A stretch of 64,000 bases of DNA from Terrimonas sp. (GCA_016125075.1 WGMO01000011.1:1-64000), one strand, 5' to 3'; counted from the first letter of the stretch, positions 26,198 through 35,928 are shown. A program made the numbers and translations. Notes: generated by a model from the letters alone, not told the origin.

Positions 26198-26902
26198 TTA
26201 CCGGCTCAGGAGGGTGGCTGCCACCAGCCCGGCTGTTTCTGTCCTAAGGCGTGTTGCCCCTAAACTAACGGGGATAAATTGATACTGTAAGGCCACACTG
26301 ATCTCTTCGCTGCTAAAATCCCCTTCTGGGCCGATCAGTATAGACCGAACAGCAGTTTGGTTATCAATTAAATCACTCAATTCTCTTTTTTCGGTTCTTT
26401 CACAATGGGCTATAAAATGCTGTCCTTTTTCCCTTTCCTGCTGCCAGTAATCAGCCAATAATACGGGTTCCCGCAAAACCGGGAGCCAGCACTGCTGGCT
26501 TTGCAGCATGGCGCTGACACAAATCTGTAGCATTCGTTCTGTGCGAAACCGTTCCTTTTCTGTTCTTTCGCATATCAGGGGGATTATTGCTGTCACCCCA
26601 ATCTCTGTGGCTTTTTCAACAAACCATTCAAAGCGGTTGGCATTTTTGATCAGGGAAAGGGCAATCGTAACCTGCCGAATAGGTCTTGGCAACTGGTTTT
26701 GGTGATTCACCCTGACCACGCAATGCTTTTTATGCACATCCGTAATGGAACAGGTTAGCAACTTACCCTTCCCGTCTGTAAGGTTTACAGCTTCCCCCAA
26801 TTTCATTCTTAATACCTGTACCACATGCCTGGAGCTTTCTTCATTGAGTGTAACAGACGGGCCACCTTCGTATTCACTGATATAAAAAAACGGGAGACTC
26901 AT
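26198..26902 (-). CDS. rsmE: 16S rRNA (uracil-1498-N3)-methyltransferase
   Basis: A 234-residue SPOUT-fold methyltransferase that modifies U1498 of 16S rRNA using S-adenosylmethionine. The N-terminal PUA-like domain (about 1-70) contains the usual HVVQVLRMKLGEAVNLTDGKG segment. The knotted C-terminal domain has KATEIGVTAIIPLICERTE, ILIGPEGDFSSEE and the terminal SLGATRLRTETAGLVA that bind the cofactor. A terminator separates it from dnaB upstream on the same strand. Confidence 0.95.
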   Translation of the reverse strand: MSLPFFYISEYEGGPSVTLNEESSRHVVQVLRMKLGEAVNLTDGKGKLLTCSITDVHKKHCVVRVNHQNQLPRPIRQVTIALSLIKNANRFEWFVEKATEIGVTAIIPLICERTEKERFRTERMLQICVSAMLQSQQCWLPVLREPVLLADYWQQEREKGQHFIAHCERTEKRELSDLIDNQTAVRSILIGPEGDFSSEEISVALQYQFIPVSLGATRLRTETAGLVAATLLSR

Positions 26903-26922
26903 GGAATAAAAATAAGTGAAAA

Positions 26923-26949
26923 AATAAAGCCCCGGCTCAACCGGGGCTT
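26923..26949 (-). terminator. Terminator after dnaB
   Basis: Stem AAGCCCCGG (26927-26935), loop CTCAA, CCGGGGCTT (26941-26949). On the minus strand it is followed by TATTTTTTC, as expected for the end of the dnaB transcript. Confidence 0.85.
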
Positions 26950-26980
26950 CAACGCGTTAAGGAATCAGTTGATCCTTTCC

Positions 26981-28525
26981 TTAAAAGGGATCATCATCAT
27001 CCGGGGGAATATCATTCATTTTACTACCGGTCTGGTAAAAGACTTTAGGGCCATTGTCATCCTGCACCGGGCGCCAGTTGCTGCCGGGTAAACCAAAATC
27101 ACCCTCTCCGCCATCTTCAATGAATTTTTGGATATGCAGCAAGGCCCGCAGTTTGATGGTTTCTAGTGAACCGTTACGGTGTTTGGCGATCCGCACATGG
27201 GTTTCCCCTTTATTATTCTCTCCCATTTCATTGCTGGTGATATCATAATATTCCGGGCGATAGAGGAACATTACCATATCGGCATCCTGTTCGATAGCGC
27301 CTGATTCACGGAGATCGCTAAGCTGTGGCATCTTATTCCCTTCCTTCCGGGTCTCTACCGCACGGCTTAACTGTGAAAGTGCTATAATAGGAATATTTAA
27401 TTCTTTGGAAAGGCCTTTCAGGTTCCGGGATATATTACTGATCTCCTGCTCACGGTTACCCTGCCGGTTATCACCGGTTCCGCTCATCAGCTGCAGGTAG
27501 TCAATGATCACCATCCCGATATTATGTTTATTTTTCAGCCTGCGGCATTTGGCCCTGAGTTCAAAGATATTCAGGGCGGGTGTATCATCGATAAAGATCG
27601 GGGCTTGCGCCAGTCGCTGGATACCCCGCGCATACAATTGTTTCATTTCATGTTCTTCCATTTTACCCCGGCTGATTTTTTCCAGCCAGATCTCACTTTC
27701 CGCTGAAAGGATCCTTTGAACCAGCTGGCCGGCACTCATTTCCAAGGAGAAAAAGGCGACAGGCGTGGGCTTACTGGCGCTCAGGGCGGCATTGCGGGCA
27801 AGGTTAAGCGCAAAAGCTGTTTTACCCACGGAAGGCCTGGCTGCTAAAATGATCAGGTCGGTGTTCTGCCAGCCATAGGTTACCCGGTCCAGGGTAGGAA
27901 AACCGCTTGGGACCCCGGTCACATCTTCGTTCTTGTGCCGGAGGTCTTCGATCCGCTGAATGGTTTTCACCAGCACCGAGTCGATCGTGTCGAAATTTTT
28001 CCGCAGGTGATTGTTCGTGATCTCAAATAATTTGCTTTCTGCATCATCCAGGAGGTCAAACACATCGGTGGAATCTTCGTAGGCATCCCCAATGATCTCG
28101 CCACTGATCCGGATCAGCTCTCTTTGAATGAATTTCTGCAAAACGATCCTGGAATGCGCTTCGATATTGGCAGAAGAGACAACGGTGTTGGTCAGTTTCG
28201 TGACATAATAAGGGCCGCCGACAATTTCCAGTTCTTCACGGGATTTCAGTTCTTCCACCACCGTCAGGATATCGATAGGCTGGCTTTTCTGTGCCAGTCC
28301 CTGCATCGCCCTGTAGATACGCTGGTGCCCTTCCACATAAAAGCATTCCGGCTTCAGGATTTCCACAACAGTATCAAATGCATTCTTCTCGAGCATGATA
28401 GCGCCAAGTACGGCCTCTTCAAGTTCCTTGGCCTGTGGCGGCACCTTTCCATATACCATGCTGGTAAGGTCGGGGGTATTCTTTCGCCTTTGCTTGCGAT
28501 CGCGGTTTAGGTTAGTAAGATCCAT
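26981..28525 (-). CDS. dnaB: Replicative DNA helicase
   Basis: A 514-residue hexameric helicase that unwinds the replication fork. The N-terminal helical domain (about 25-130; VPPQAKELEEAVLGAIMLEKNAF) is followed by a linker and the RecA-like motor. The motor has Walker A ARPSVGKTAFALNLA, FFSLEMSAGQLVQR, Walker B MVIIDYLQLM and the sensor/arginine-finger region ALSQLSRAVETR with LRESGAIEQDAD. No intein is present. The acidic C-terminus (IPPDDDDPF) is noteworthy only as a tail. A long noncoding stretch precedes it. Confidence 0.97.
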   Translation of the reverse strand: MDLTNLNRDRKQRRKNTPDLTSMVYGKVPPQAKELEEAVLGAIMLEKNAFDTVVEILKPECFYVEGHQRIYRAMQGLAQKSQPIDILTVVEELKSREELEIVGGPYYVTKLTNTVVSSANIEAHSRIVLQKFIQRELIRISGEIIGDAYEDSTDVFDLLDDAESKLFEITNNHLRKNFDTIDSVLVKTIQRIEDLRHKNEDVTGVPSGFPTLDRVTYGWQNTDLIILAARPSVGKTAFALNLARNAALSASKPTPVAFFSLEMSAGQLVQRILSAESEIWLEKISRGKMEEHEMKQLYARGIQRLAQAPIFIDDTPALNIFELRAKCRRLKNKHNIGMVIIDYLQLMSGTGDNRQGNREQEISNISRNLKGLSKELNIPIIALSQLSRAVETRKEGNKMPQLSDLRESGAIEQDADMVMFLYRPEYYDITSNEMGENNKGETHVRIAKHRNGSLETIKLRALLHIQKFIEDGGEGDFGLPGSNWRPVQDDNGPKVFYQTGSKMNDIPPDDDDPF

Positions 28526-29098
28526 TAGAAAGTAATAGTAATGTAAAAATAAGCCTTCCCAATACCCTGGAAATAGTAAAAAGGTTTTTATTAAGTGATT
28601 GTTAACTTAATATGAACCTTATGTTATCCCAGGCCGGGAGGCGAATTTAAGTCTTAATAAAACGTTTTTGCCATCCTTTTTTATTCCCCCTGCTTCCACA
28701 GGGTTTTCCCCAATAATCAGGGTTTATTAACAAATCTGAAGCTGTCTTACACAATTTAAAAAAGTTTTGCGCAGTTTCCTGAATTAAACTCACATTCACT
28801 GTGCTAAAAAAAACAGGGCCTTTTTTTTGGTCAGGTTATTGAAACACCAGAATGAGGTTTTCAACCATTATGAAGGAAAAACCGAAGAAATTTTAACGCA
28901 GGAGAAGGCTCCCATAAGCCTTTCAGCGAATTGCAACTTTGTTTTATTTTTCCCAAAGCCGCTCCCCTGCTGCATTTGTAAATTCATTCCCGGTTATTCT
29001 CCGCAAGCCCCGGGCCCGTATCCGGCATTTACAATTTTGACCGCCCTGTTTTTGCCTTTCCTTTATCTTTGCCCATTGCCGAAAAGAAGATTAATACC
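28526..29098. other. Long intergenic region between divergent dnaB and pheT
   Basis: About 570 bp with no convincing gene; a roughly 90-codon frame in the right half has no initiating ATG and no protein-like features. It must hold the dnaB and pheT promoters. A TATCTTTG box at 29064-29071 fits a -7 element for pheT. An A-run/T-run hairpin surrounds CAGGGCC near 28815. Room exists for a small RNA, but I recognise no known RNA family. Confidence 0.5.
29064..29071 (+). promoter_or_regulatory. Phylum-type -7 promoter box for pheT
   Basis: TATCTTTG matches TAnnTTTG, the -7 element of the Bacteroidota housekeeping sigma factor, 28 bp before the pheT ATG. A TTTG at 29036-29039 could be the -33 element, though the 24-bp spacer is slightly long. 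Confidence 0.5.
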
Positions 29099-31525
29099 AT
29101 GAAGATTTCTTATAAATGGCTGTGTGAATACCTGCCGGAAAAAATAGAACCTGAAAAATTAAGCAGGATCCTTACCTCCATTGGTCTTGAAGTGGAAAGC
29201 CTTGAAAAGTTCGAAGAAGTAAAAGGAGGGCTGCAGGGGCTGCTGATCGGTGAAGTACTGACCGTAGATAAACACCCTAACGCAGATAAACTTTCCCTCA
29301 CCACTGTTCATATCGGTAAGGGGGAACCCCTGCAGATCGTTTGCGGTGCACCCAATGTGGCTGCCGGGCAAAAAGTGTTAGTGGCACCGGTTGGTACCAC
29401 CATATATCCCATAGCCGGAGATCCGCTGACGATGAAAGTCGCGAAGATACGGGGCCATGAAAGTCATGGAATGATCTGTGCAGAAGACGAAGTGGGACTG
29501 GGAACCTCACATACAGGTATACTCGTTTTACCGCCTGCAGCGGAAACCGGAACCCCGGCTGCCGACTATTTTAAACCTTACGAAGACTGGGTCTTTGAAA
29601 TCGGGCTTACCCCTAACCGCATGGATGCCATGAGCCATTGGGGCGTGGCCAGGGACGTTTGCGCTTACCTGAGTCATCATGATAAGAAAGACATCAAGGC
29701 AAAAATCCCCGTTCTCAATGGCCTGAAGCCCGATAATTCCAGCCTGCCAATATCCGTTTCGATCGAAAACAAGAAAGCCTGTAGAAGATATAGTGGTATC
29801 AGCATCAGCAATATTACGATTAGCGAATCCCCCGGCTGGCTCAAACAACGACTCAAGGCCATTGGACTCCGGCCCATTAATAATATTGTCGATATCACCA
29901 ATTATATTCAGCATGAAACCGGCCAGCCCTTACATGCTTTCGATGCCGATACAATCAAGGGTAGAAAAATCATTGTGAAAAATCTTCCGGAAGGGACTCC
30001 CTTTATCACCCTGGATGAAAAGGAGCGAAAACTGAGCAGTGAAGACCTGATGATCTGTGATGAAGAAGGGGGGCTCTGTATTGCCGGAGTTTTTGGCGGC
30101 CTTACATCGGGTGTAAGCATTACCACAAAAAATATTTTCCTGGAAAGCGCCTGGTTTAACCCGGTGGACATCCGCAAAACCTCCTTCCGCCATGGATTAA
30201 GGACCGATGCCGCCTCCAGATTTGAAAAAGGCATTGATATTTCCGGCACCGTGAACGTGCTGAAAAAAGCGGCAGCCATGATCAGGGAACTGGGACATGG
30301 AAAAATTGCTTCCGAGATCGTTGATATCTATCCTGAACCGGCAGTAAAAAACACTGTCTCGATCAAATACCACTACCTAAAAAAGCTCAGCGGCAAAAGT
30401 TATCATCCCGAAACAGTCATGCGGATATTGGAAGCATTGGGTTTTGAGATCCTCAAGGAGGGCATGGATGAACTTTGGGTCAGTGTGCCCTTCCATAAAC
30501 CCGATATTTCAGTTCCTGCAGATATCGTAGAAGAGGTACTGAGAATTGATGGTCTTGATAATATATCCATTCCGACTTCCATCACCATCTCCCCCTCTGT
30601 GGCAGAAAATTATTTTGATGAAACCCTGAAAGAAAAACTGGCTGGCTTCCTGGTGGGTCTTGGTTTTCATGAGATCATGACCAACTCGATCACCAATTCA
30701 GCTTATTTCTCCGGCGATGAACTGGCCGGTTCGGTAAAAATGATCAATAACCTCAGCGCGGAACTGGATACCATGCGCCCCTCGATGATTGAAACCGGTC
30801 TGGAATCCGTGGCCTATAACCTGAACCGGAAAAACACCGACCTGAAATTTTTTGAGTTTGGAAAAACCTATGGATCTGCTGAGGCAGGGAAATATGTTGA
30901 AAAAGAGCATTTATGTCTTTATATATCCGGAAACAATGCAACGGATAACTGGAAACAAAAACCAGTACCGTCCGATATCTATTTCCTGAAAGGGGTGATA
31001 CAGGCGCTTTTTTCCGTTGCGGGCATCCGCGAGGAAGCCATAAACCCTGAATCAATCCCAAAATTTGAAGCAGCCATTAGGGCAACCATGAATGGTGAAA
31101 CCCTGGCTTTTGCCGGCCCTGTCCACCAGGACCTGCTCACACGATTTGATATCCGGCAACCGGTATTTTTTGCTGATATTGACTGGGAGACCCTGTTGAA
31201 ATTTGCAGCAGTCCAAAAGGTCAGGTTTACCGGAATCCCGAAATACCCGGCCGTTCAACGCGATCTGGCGATTGTACTGGACAAAAAGGTACCTTTTGAA
31301 CAAGTGGAAAAACAGGTGCAAAAGTTAAAGCTGAATAAATTGACGGGTGTCAAACTCTTTGATATTTTCGAAAGTGAGAAATTGGGTGCCCATAAAAAGT
31401 CAATTGCCCTTAGCTTTACATTTCTGGATGAGGACAAAACACTGACCGACAAAGAAATCGAAACCTGGATGGGAAAGATCACCGGCACGCTGGAAAAAGA
31501 GCTGGATGCGGAAATAAGAAAATAA
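29099..31525 (+). CDS. pheT: Phenylalanine-tRNA ligase beta subunit
   Basis: An 808-residue subunit of the alpha2-beta2 enzyme charging tRNA-Phe. Domains in order: OB-type tRNA-binding domain (about 40-150; EVLTVDKHPNADKL), B3/B4 editing domain (about 210-380; TLDEKERKLSSEDLMICDEEGG), B5 domain (about 405-475), catalytic-like core (about 490-690), and C-terminal FDX-ACB anticodon-binding domain (about 715-808; FTGIPKYPAVQRDLAI). ATG 29099 gives the standard MKISYKWLCEYLP start. The alpha subunit gene is not adjacent. A coiled-coil gene and zapA follow with gaps of a few bases. Confidence 0.96.
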   Translation: MKISYKWLCEYLPEKIEPEKLSRILTSIGLEVESLEKFEEVKGGLQGLLIGEVLTVDKHPNADKLSLTTVHIGKGEPLQIVCGAPNVAAGQKVLVAPVGTTIYPIAGDPLTMKVAKIRGHESHGMICAEDEVGLGTSHTGILVLPPAAETGTPAADYFKPYEDWVFEIGLTPNRMDAMSHWGVARDVCAYLSHHDKKDIKAKIPVLNGLKPDNSSLPISVSIENKKACRRYSGISISNITISESPGWLKQRLKAIGLRPINNIVDITNYIQHETGQPLHAFDADTIKGRKIIVKNLPEGTPFITLDEKERKLSSEDLMICDEEGGLCIAGVFGGLTSGVSITTKNIFLESAWFNPVDIRKTSFRHGLRTDAASRFEKGIDISGTVNVLKKAAAMIRELGHGKIASEIVDIYPEPAVKNTVSIKYHYLKKLSGKSYHPETVMRILEALGFEILKEGMDELWVSVPFHKPDISVPADIVEEVLRIDGLDNISIPTSITISPSVAENYFDETLKEKLAGFLVGLGFHEIMTNSITNSAYFSGDELAGSVKMINNLSAELDTMRPSMIETGLESVAYNLNRKNTDLKFFEFGKTYGSAEAGKYVEKEHLCLYISGNNATDNWKQKPVPSDIYFLKGVIQALFSVAGIREEAINPESIPKFEAAIRATMNGETLAFAGPVHQDLLTRFDIRQPVFFADIDWETLLKFAAVQKVRFTGIPKYPAVQRDLAIVLDKKVPFEQVEKQVQKLKLNKLTGVKLFDIFESEKLGAHKKSIALSFTFLDEDKTLTDKEIETWMGKITGTLEKELDAEIRK

Positions 31526-31530
31526 AAAAC

Positions 31531-31809
31531 ATGGAAGCACAATTAAAAAGTATACAGGACAAGCTGCAGCAATTGCTCAGGCAGCAGGCTTCCCTGCAAA
31601 AGGAAAACCGCGAATTAAAGGAAGCGTTGAAAAAACTCAAAATGGAAAGCGGGACCAACCAGGAATATATCAATGGACTCCGGCAAAAGGTTGAAATACT
31701 GAAAATCAGTTCCGGGAACTGGAATGACACCGACAAGAAACAATTTGAAAAACGCGTAAGTTCCTATATCCGGGAAATCGACCGTTGCATTGCCCTTTTA
31801 AGCGAATAA
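31531..31809 (+). CDS. Small coiled-coil protein upstream of zapA
   Basis: A 92-residue, strongly charged protein whose first about 60 residues form a heptad-patterned helix (LKSIQDKLQQLLRQQASLQ, LKEALKKLKM). A short C-terminal helical segment ends in EIDRCIALLSE. It starts 5 bp after pheT and ends 2 bp before zapA, so it is in the same operon. Its size, coiled coil and position next to zapA recall ZapB-type division factors, but there is no sequence motif that would prove it. Likely cytoplasmic. Confidence 0.75.
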   Translation: MEAQLKSIQDKLQQLLRQQASLQKENRELKEALKKLKMESGTNQEYINGLRQKVEILKISSGNWNDTDKKQFEKRVSSYIREIDRCIALLSE

Positions 31810-31811
31810 CT

Positions 31812-32105
31812 ATGTCTGATCAGCTAATTCCCATATCCATTGTCATCGGCGACAGGAGCTATCGCATCAAGATTCATCCAAAGGATGAAGAAGTAGTGCG
31901 TAAATCTGTCAAAACCATCAATGATAAAATCCTGGAATTCCGGACCCAGTTTGCCGGTAAGGATATGCAGGATTATATCTCCATGGTACTGGTATGGTTT
32001 GCTACCGAAAAAAAGGATATTGTCGGAAATGGTTCCGAAAAAGAAACCCTCACCCTTCAACTGGACCAATTGGAAAAAATGCTGGACCAGGCACTGGAAA
32101 AATAA
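31812..32105 (+). CDS. zapA: Cell division protein ZapA
   Basis: A 97-residue protein of the ZapA family, which crosslinks FtsZ filaments at mid-cell. The N-terminal globular part (SISIVIGDRSYRIKIHPKDEE-like; key residues at 5-30) is followed by a long helix (VVRKSVKTINDKILEF, LQLDQLEKMLDQALEK) that forms the dimer coiled coil. The length is typical. ATG 31812, two bases after the previous stop, is chosen because an earlier in-frame start lies inside the upstream gene. A convergent thioredoxin-like gene follows after 25 bp. Confidence 0.88.
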   Translation: MSDQLIPISIVIGDRSYRIKIHPKDEEVVRKSVKTINDKILEFRTQFAGKDMQDYISMVLVWFATEKKDIVGNGSEKETLTLQLDQLEKMLDQALEK

Positions 32106-32130
32106 CCCCTCTGTAACAGCAGGCTGCTCA

Positions 32131-33288
32131 CTAGTATGTCTTACCCGGATCGATCAGGGCGGATAGTTTTTCCTCCAGGTCCTCCCCTCTCAGGTTCCTG
32201 GCAATGATTTTACCCTGGGGATCAATCAATATGTTTTGAGGAATGGCTTTGATCCCGTACATCACCGCTACCGCATTATCCCAATATTGGAGATCGCTCA
32301 CCTGTGTCCAAAAAAGATGATCATCCCGAATGGCCTTCAGCCATCTTTCTTTCTGGTCCTGCCGGTCCAATGAAACGCCAAGGATATTCAGTCCTTTGTT
32401 ACGGAAAACACTGTAGGCTTTTACGAGATTGGGGCTTTCAGCCCGGCAGGGACCGCACCAACTGGCCCAAAAATCAACCAATACATAACTTCCCCGAAAA
32501 GAAGATAAACTTACCGGTTTACCCAGGGTGTCGTTTTGGGTAAAATCCATTGCCATCCTTCCAATACCCGTTTTTTTGGCTATGTCAACCGCCTCTTTCA
32601 GCGCCAATACGGAAGGATAGGATTGATATTTTACAGGTAAAAGGGATATCAGCGGTTCCACGGATTCCGGGTTGATATCCCAACCGGCATAATCTTTTAC
32701 CAAATACGCAGCGATCGGGCTGTTTGTATTTTTCTTGAAATAAGCGCCCTTAGCATCTTTTTCTTCGGTATTGACCTGGTCGAGTGCGGCAGAGATCCTC
32801 TTTTTCCCCTCTTCATCTTTTTGGGCATTGTAATCATACCATTGACTGATCAGCGCCTGTTGTTTATCCGCAATGGCCTGTAAACTTTCTTTAAATTTCT
32901 GGTACGCCGCATGGGCAGCTGACCCTTTTACCGAGATATTAGAAAATGAATCGACTGATTGTACACGCACCCTCCCTTTATCGATAAACAGGGAGGCATA
33001 ATCGCGGGCATATTGCAGACCCGGCTTTTTTCCTGTTGCATCCGGTTTAAAGGAAGGGTACACGGAAAAAAGTACAGGCTCATGAAGGGTTCCGGCATAA
33101 AAGTAGTGGCCTTTATTCACCGGTACACTGTCATGGATCCGCTGGCCATTGTCCCTGTAGGAGAAATGAACCCATTCCGGCTCTTGGGATAAGGATTTCA
33201 CCGTGCCAAAAATTTGAAAATCCCGGGTTCTTTCCTGTGCAGAAAGGAACAGGGGGAAAACAGCCATCACCAGGAAAAATGCTTTCAT
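32131..33288 (-). CDS. TlpA-family thiol:disulfide oxidoreductase with DUF4369-like N-domain
   Basis: A 385-residue exported protein. The signal peptide MKAFFLVMAVFPLFLSAQ is followed by a beta-rich N-terminal domain (about 25-125, DUF4369-like; VHFSYRDNGQRIHDSVPVNKG). A helical middle comes next, and a C-terminal thioredoxin fold with the redox motif WASWCGPCRAE and cis-proline region IPQNILIDPQG. Such proteins reduce or isomerise disulfides, or reduce peroxides, in the periplasm. Met at 33288 starts a cleaner signal peptide than the Met three codons earlier. It lies opposite to its neighbours, between zapA and rny. Confidence 0.9.
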   Translation of the reverse strand: MKAFFLVMAVFPLFLSAQERTRDFQIFGTVKSLSQEPEWVHFSYRDNGQRIHDSVPVNKGHYFYAGTLHEPVLFSVYPSFKPDATGKKPGLQYARDYASLFIDKGRVRVQSVDSFSNISVKGSAAHAAYQKFKESLQAIADKQQALISQWYDYNAQKDEEGKKRISAALDQVNTEEKDAKGAYFKKNTNSPIAAYLVKDYAGWDINPESVEPLISLLPVKYQSYPSVLALKEAVDIAKKTGIGRMAMDFTQNDTLGKPVSLSSFRGSYVLVDFWASWCGPCRAESPNLVKAYSVFRNKGLNILGVSLDRQDQKERWLKAIRDDHLFWTQVSDLQYWDNAVAVMYGIKAIPQNILIDPQGKIIARNLRGEDLEEKLSALIDPGKTY

Positions 33289-33513
33289 ACAGGTCATTAT
33301 TTGTCCTGCAAGATTAATGATTTAAAAGGGAATCTCCAGTCCACCCATCATATGCAAAGAAACCTCAAATTGATTGTTTTTGATTGAATTTCATGCAATT
33401 CAGTCTGTTTTGTATCTTCGCTGATTACCTGCCCCTTAGGCGGATTAACTGCAAAAGCAGAAGAATGCAAAAAACAGGAAATATCATTGAGGAATTAATT
33501 AAAAAACAAATTC

Positions 33514-35079
33514 ATGGATCCCAATATTTTAACATCTATCATTGGCGGAGTAGCTTTAATTCTGGGAATTATAGCGGGTAAATTCATTTTTGCCAAAAGC
33601 ACAAAACGTAAAATTGAAGAAGCAGAGCAACAGGTCAACAAAATCCTTTCTGATGCACGTTCATCTGCCGAAACCTTAAAGAAAGAAAAATTATTAGAAG
33701 CCAAAGAAAAGTTTGTACAGCTAAAAGCTGAACATGACAAAGAAGTTTTGGACAGGAACCGGAAAATCAGCGAAGGGGAAAACAGGATCCGGCAGAAAGA
33801 GCAGGGTATCAACCAGAAGGAAAGTAACCTTGAAAAACAGATCAAGGAAAATGAGGCGATCAAGGAAAACCTGAACCGCCAGATCGAGTTGGTGAATATT
33901 AAAAGAACTGAACTGGAGAAACACCAGGAGGAACATATCCGCAGGCTGGAAAAAATTTCCGCTTTAACAGCTGAAGAAGCAAAAGCGCAACTGATCGAGA
34001 GCCTGAAACACGAAGCACAATCACAGGCTTCCACCATCCAGCAGGAAATCATCGAAGAGGCAAAACTGAAAGCCAATAAGGAGGCCCGGAAAATTGTAAT
34101 CCAGACCATCCAAAGGACGGCTGCTGAACAGACCATTGAAAACACGATAACCGTCTTCAACCTGGAAAGTGATGAAATAAAGGGTCAGATCATCGGCCGC
34201 GAAGGCCGGAATATCAGGGCCATTGAAGCGGCCACAGGGGTTGACCTGATTGTGGATGACACCCCTGAAGCGATCATCCTTTCCTCTTATGACCCCCTGC
34301 GCAGGGAAGTTGCCCGTTTAAGTTTGCAAAGGCTGGTAACCGACGGCCGTATCCACCCGGCAAGGATTGAAGAAGTAGTGGAAAAAACCCGTAAACAACT
34401 CGAGGAACAGGTGATGGAGATCGGTGAGAGAACCGTTATCGAACTGGGAATTCATGGCCTGCATAAAGAACTGGTCAGGATGGTCGGAAGGATGCGATTC
34501 CGTTCCTCCTATGGTCAAAACCTGTTAATGCATAGCCGCGAAACGGCGAATCTCTGTGCCATCATGGCTGCAGAACTCGGTCTTAATCCCAAACTGGCTA
34601 AAAGAGCCGGCTTGCTGCATGATATCGGTAAGGTACCCGATGAAGAAACAGAATTGAGCCATGCCCTTTTAGGGGCCAAACTGGCTGAAAAATATGGTGA
34701 GAATCCGGCCGTCGTGAATGCCATCGGGGCCCACCACGATGAAATGGAAATGCAGTATGTTATCTCCCCGATCGTACAGGCCTGTGATGCCATAAGCGGC
34801 GCCAGACCCGGTGCCAGGAGGGAGATCATGCAACAGTACCTGCAACGTATCAAAGACCTTGAAAACCTGGCAATGGCATACAACGGGGTTGAAAAAGCCT
34901 ATGCCATCCAGGCGGGCAGGGAATTAAGGGTGATCGTAGAAGCGGATAAGGTAACCGACCAGGATTCCGACAAGCTTTCTTTTGAGATCGCCCAGAAAAT
35001 ACAGAATGAGATGACTTTCCCCGGCCAGATTAAAGTAACGGTGATCCGGGAAAAAAGAGCGGTGAATGTTGCCCGGTAA
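33514..35079 (+). CDS. rny: Ribonuclease Y
   Basis: A 521-residue membrane-anchored endoribonuclease that initiates mRNA decay. The N-terminal membrane helix ([21 protein letters not shown]) leads into a long Lys/Glu coiled coil (about 30-200). A KH domain (about 210-275; [15 protein letters not shown]) and an HD domain (about 335-430; [12 protein letters not shown], with a second HHDE motif) carry the metal-dependent active site. Length is normal for the family. TATCTTCG at 33413-33420 resembles a -7 box about 95 bp upstream. Confidence 0.96.
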   Translation: MDPNILTSIIGGVALILGIIAGKFIFAKSTKRKIEEAEQQVNKILSDARSSAETLKKEKLLEAKEKFVQLKAEHDKEVLDRNRKISEGENRIRQKEQGINQKESNLEKQIKENEAIKENLNRQIELVNIKRTELEKHQEEHIRRLEKISALTAEEAKAQLIESLKHEAQSQASTIQQEIIEEAKLKANKEARKIVIQTIQRTAAEQTIENTITVFNLESDEIKGQIIGREGRNIRAIEAATGVDLIVDDTPEAIILSSYDPLRREVARLSLQRLVTDGRIHPARIEEVVEKTRKQLEEQVMEIGERTVIELGIHGLHKELVRMVGRMRFRSSYGQNLLMHSRETANLCAIMAAELGLNPKLAKRAGLLHDIGKVPDEETELSHALLGAKLAEKYGENPAVVNAIGAHHDEMEMQYVISPIVQACDAISGARPGARREIMQQYLQRIKDLENLAMAYNGVEKAYAIQAGRELRVIVEADKVTDQDSDKLSFEIAQKIQNEMTFPGQIKVTVIREKRAVNVAR

Positions 35080-35174
35080 TCATTCTAAAGATTTGAAGAT
35101 TAAGCAATAAACAGTATTTCGGCAGGGCTAAGATTTTTTCAGATTTTAAACTTTAATCTTTGATCTTTTCCCCC

Positions 35175-35182
35175 TACCTTTG
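35175..35182 (+). promoter_or_regulatory. Phylum-type -7 promoter box for rplS
   Basis: TACCTTTG matches TAnnTTTG and lies 22 bp before the rplS ATG at 35204, so the leader would be short. Confidence 0.55.
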
Positions 35183-35203
35183 CATCCCTTAAAATTGAGC
35201 ATT

Positions 35204-35572
35204 ATGAACGCAGTAAATTATGTACACGAACAGCTGACAGGAACCAAGGAATTTCCAAAGTTCAAGGCTGGTGATAACATAACTGTCAACTATAAGATTG
35301 TAGAAGGCAACAAAGAACGTATCCAGAGCTTCAAAGGCGATGTGATCAAAAGGCAGGGATCGGGTGCAACGGCTACTTTTACCGTTCGTAAGATCTCTGA
35401 TGGTGTAGGGGTAGAGCGTTTATTCCCCCTCTCTTCTCCCAATATCGATTCAATTGTACTCAACAAAGCAGGCAGGGTACGCAGGGCCAAACTGTTTTAC
35501 CTGCGCAGCAGAAGCGGTAAGAGTGCAAGGATCAAGGAGAAGCGTATGGCTGTAGAAACAAAAACTCCTTAA
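35204..35572 (+). CDS. rplS: 50S ribosomal protein L19
   Basis: A 122-residue ribosomal protein lying at the 30S-50S interface. Diagnostic stretches are [27 protein letters not shown], the [18 protein letters not shown] segment and the basic C-terminal [24 protein letters not shown] 35204 is preferred to an earlier in-frame codon because it follows the -7 box at 35175 at a sensible distance and gives the normal length. A hairpin terminator follows, so it is probably transcribed alone rather than in the usual rpsP-trmD-rplS operon. Confidence 0.96.
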   Translation: MNAVNYVHEQLTGTKEFPKFKAGDNITVNYKIVEGNKERIQSFKGDVIKRQGSGATATFTVRKISDGVGVERLFPLSSPNIDSIVLNKAGRVRRAKLFYLRSRSGKSARIKEKRMAVETKTP

Positions 35573-35591
35573 AATAGGTTAATGAATTACA

Positions 35592-35625
35592 AAAAAGCGG
35601 AAGCAGGTATGTTTCCGCTTTTTTT
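35592..35625 (+). terminator. Terminator after rplS
   Basis: AAAAAGCGGAA (35592-35602) pairs with TTCCGCTTTTT (35613-35623) around a ten-base loop and runs into T residues. Confidence 0.8.
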
Positions 35626-35641
35626 GATATTAAAATAACTA

Positions 35642-35649
35642 TACCTTTG
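35642..35649 (+). promoter_or_regulatory. Phylum-type -7 promoter box for tatA
   Basis: TACCTTTG, identical to the rplS box, lies 44 bp before the tatA start and after the rplS terminator. Confidence 0.5.
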
Positions 35650-35692
35650 ATTTTGACACTTCATTATCCAGTTAATCAATAAAAAAATTACA

Positions 35693-35890
35693 ATGGGAAA
35701 CTTTGGTGCAACTGAATGGGTCCTGATCCTCCTCGTGATCGTTTTGCTTTTTGGCGGCAAAAAAATACCGGAACTCATGCGCGGTATCGGACGTGGCATT
35801 CGGGAATTCAATGATGCTAAAAATAACGTGAAGAAGGAAATTGAAGAAGGTATGACTGAGAAGGATAAAGAATCCTCTGTAAAATCATAA
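35693..35890 (+). CDS. tatA: Twin-arginine translocase subunit TatA/TatE
   Basis: A 65-residue component of the Tat pore that exports folded proteins. The N-terminal membrane helix ([22 protein letters not shown]) contains the conserved FG-K-P hinge. An amphipathic helix ([17 protein letters not shown]) and a charged tail follow. It has its own -7 box. TatC is not in the window. gatA begins 38 bp downstream. Confidence 0.93.
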   Translation: MGNFGATEWVLILLVIVLLFGGKKIPELMRGIGRGIREFNDAKNNVKKEIEEGMTEKDKESSVKS

Positions 35891-35928
35891 TACTTCTCCG
35901 CCTATATCATTCCTAAAAGCGTCAGCTT

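Noticed and set aside
28827-29102. 91-codon frame between dnaB and pheT
   Set aside because: No ATG start, Pro/Cys-rich random-looking translation, and it would overlap the pheT promoter and start.
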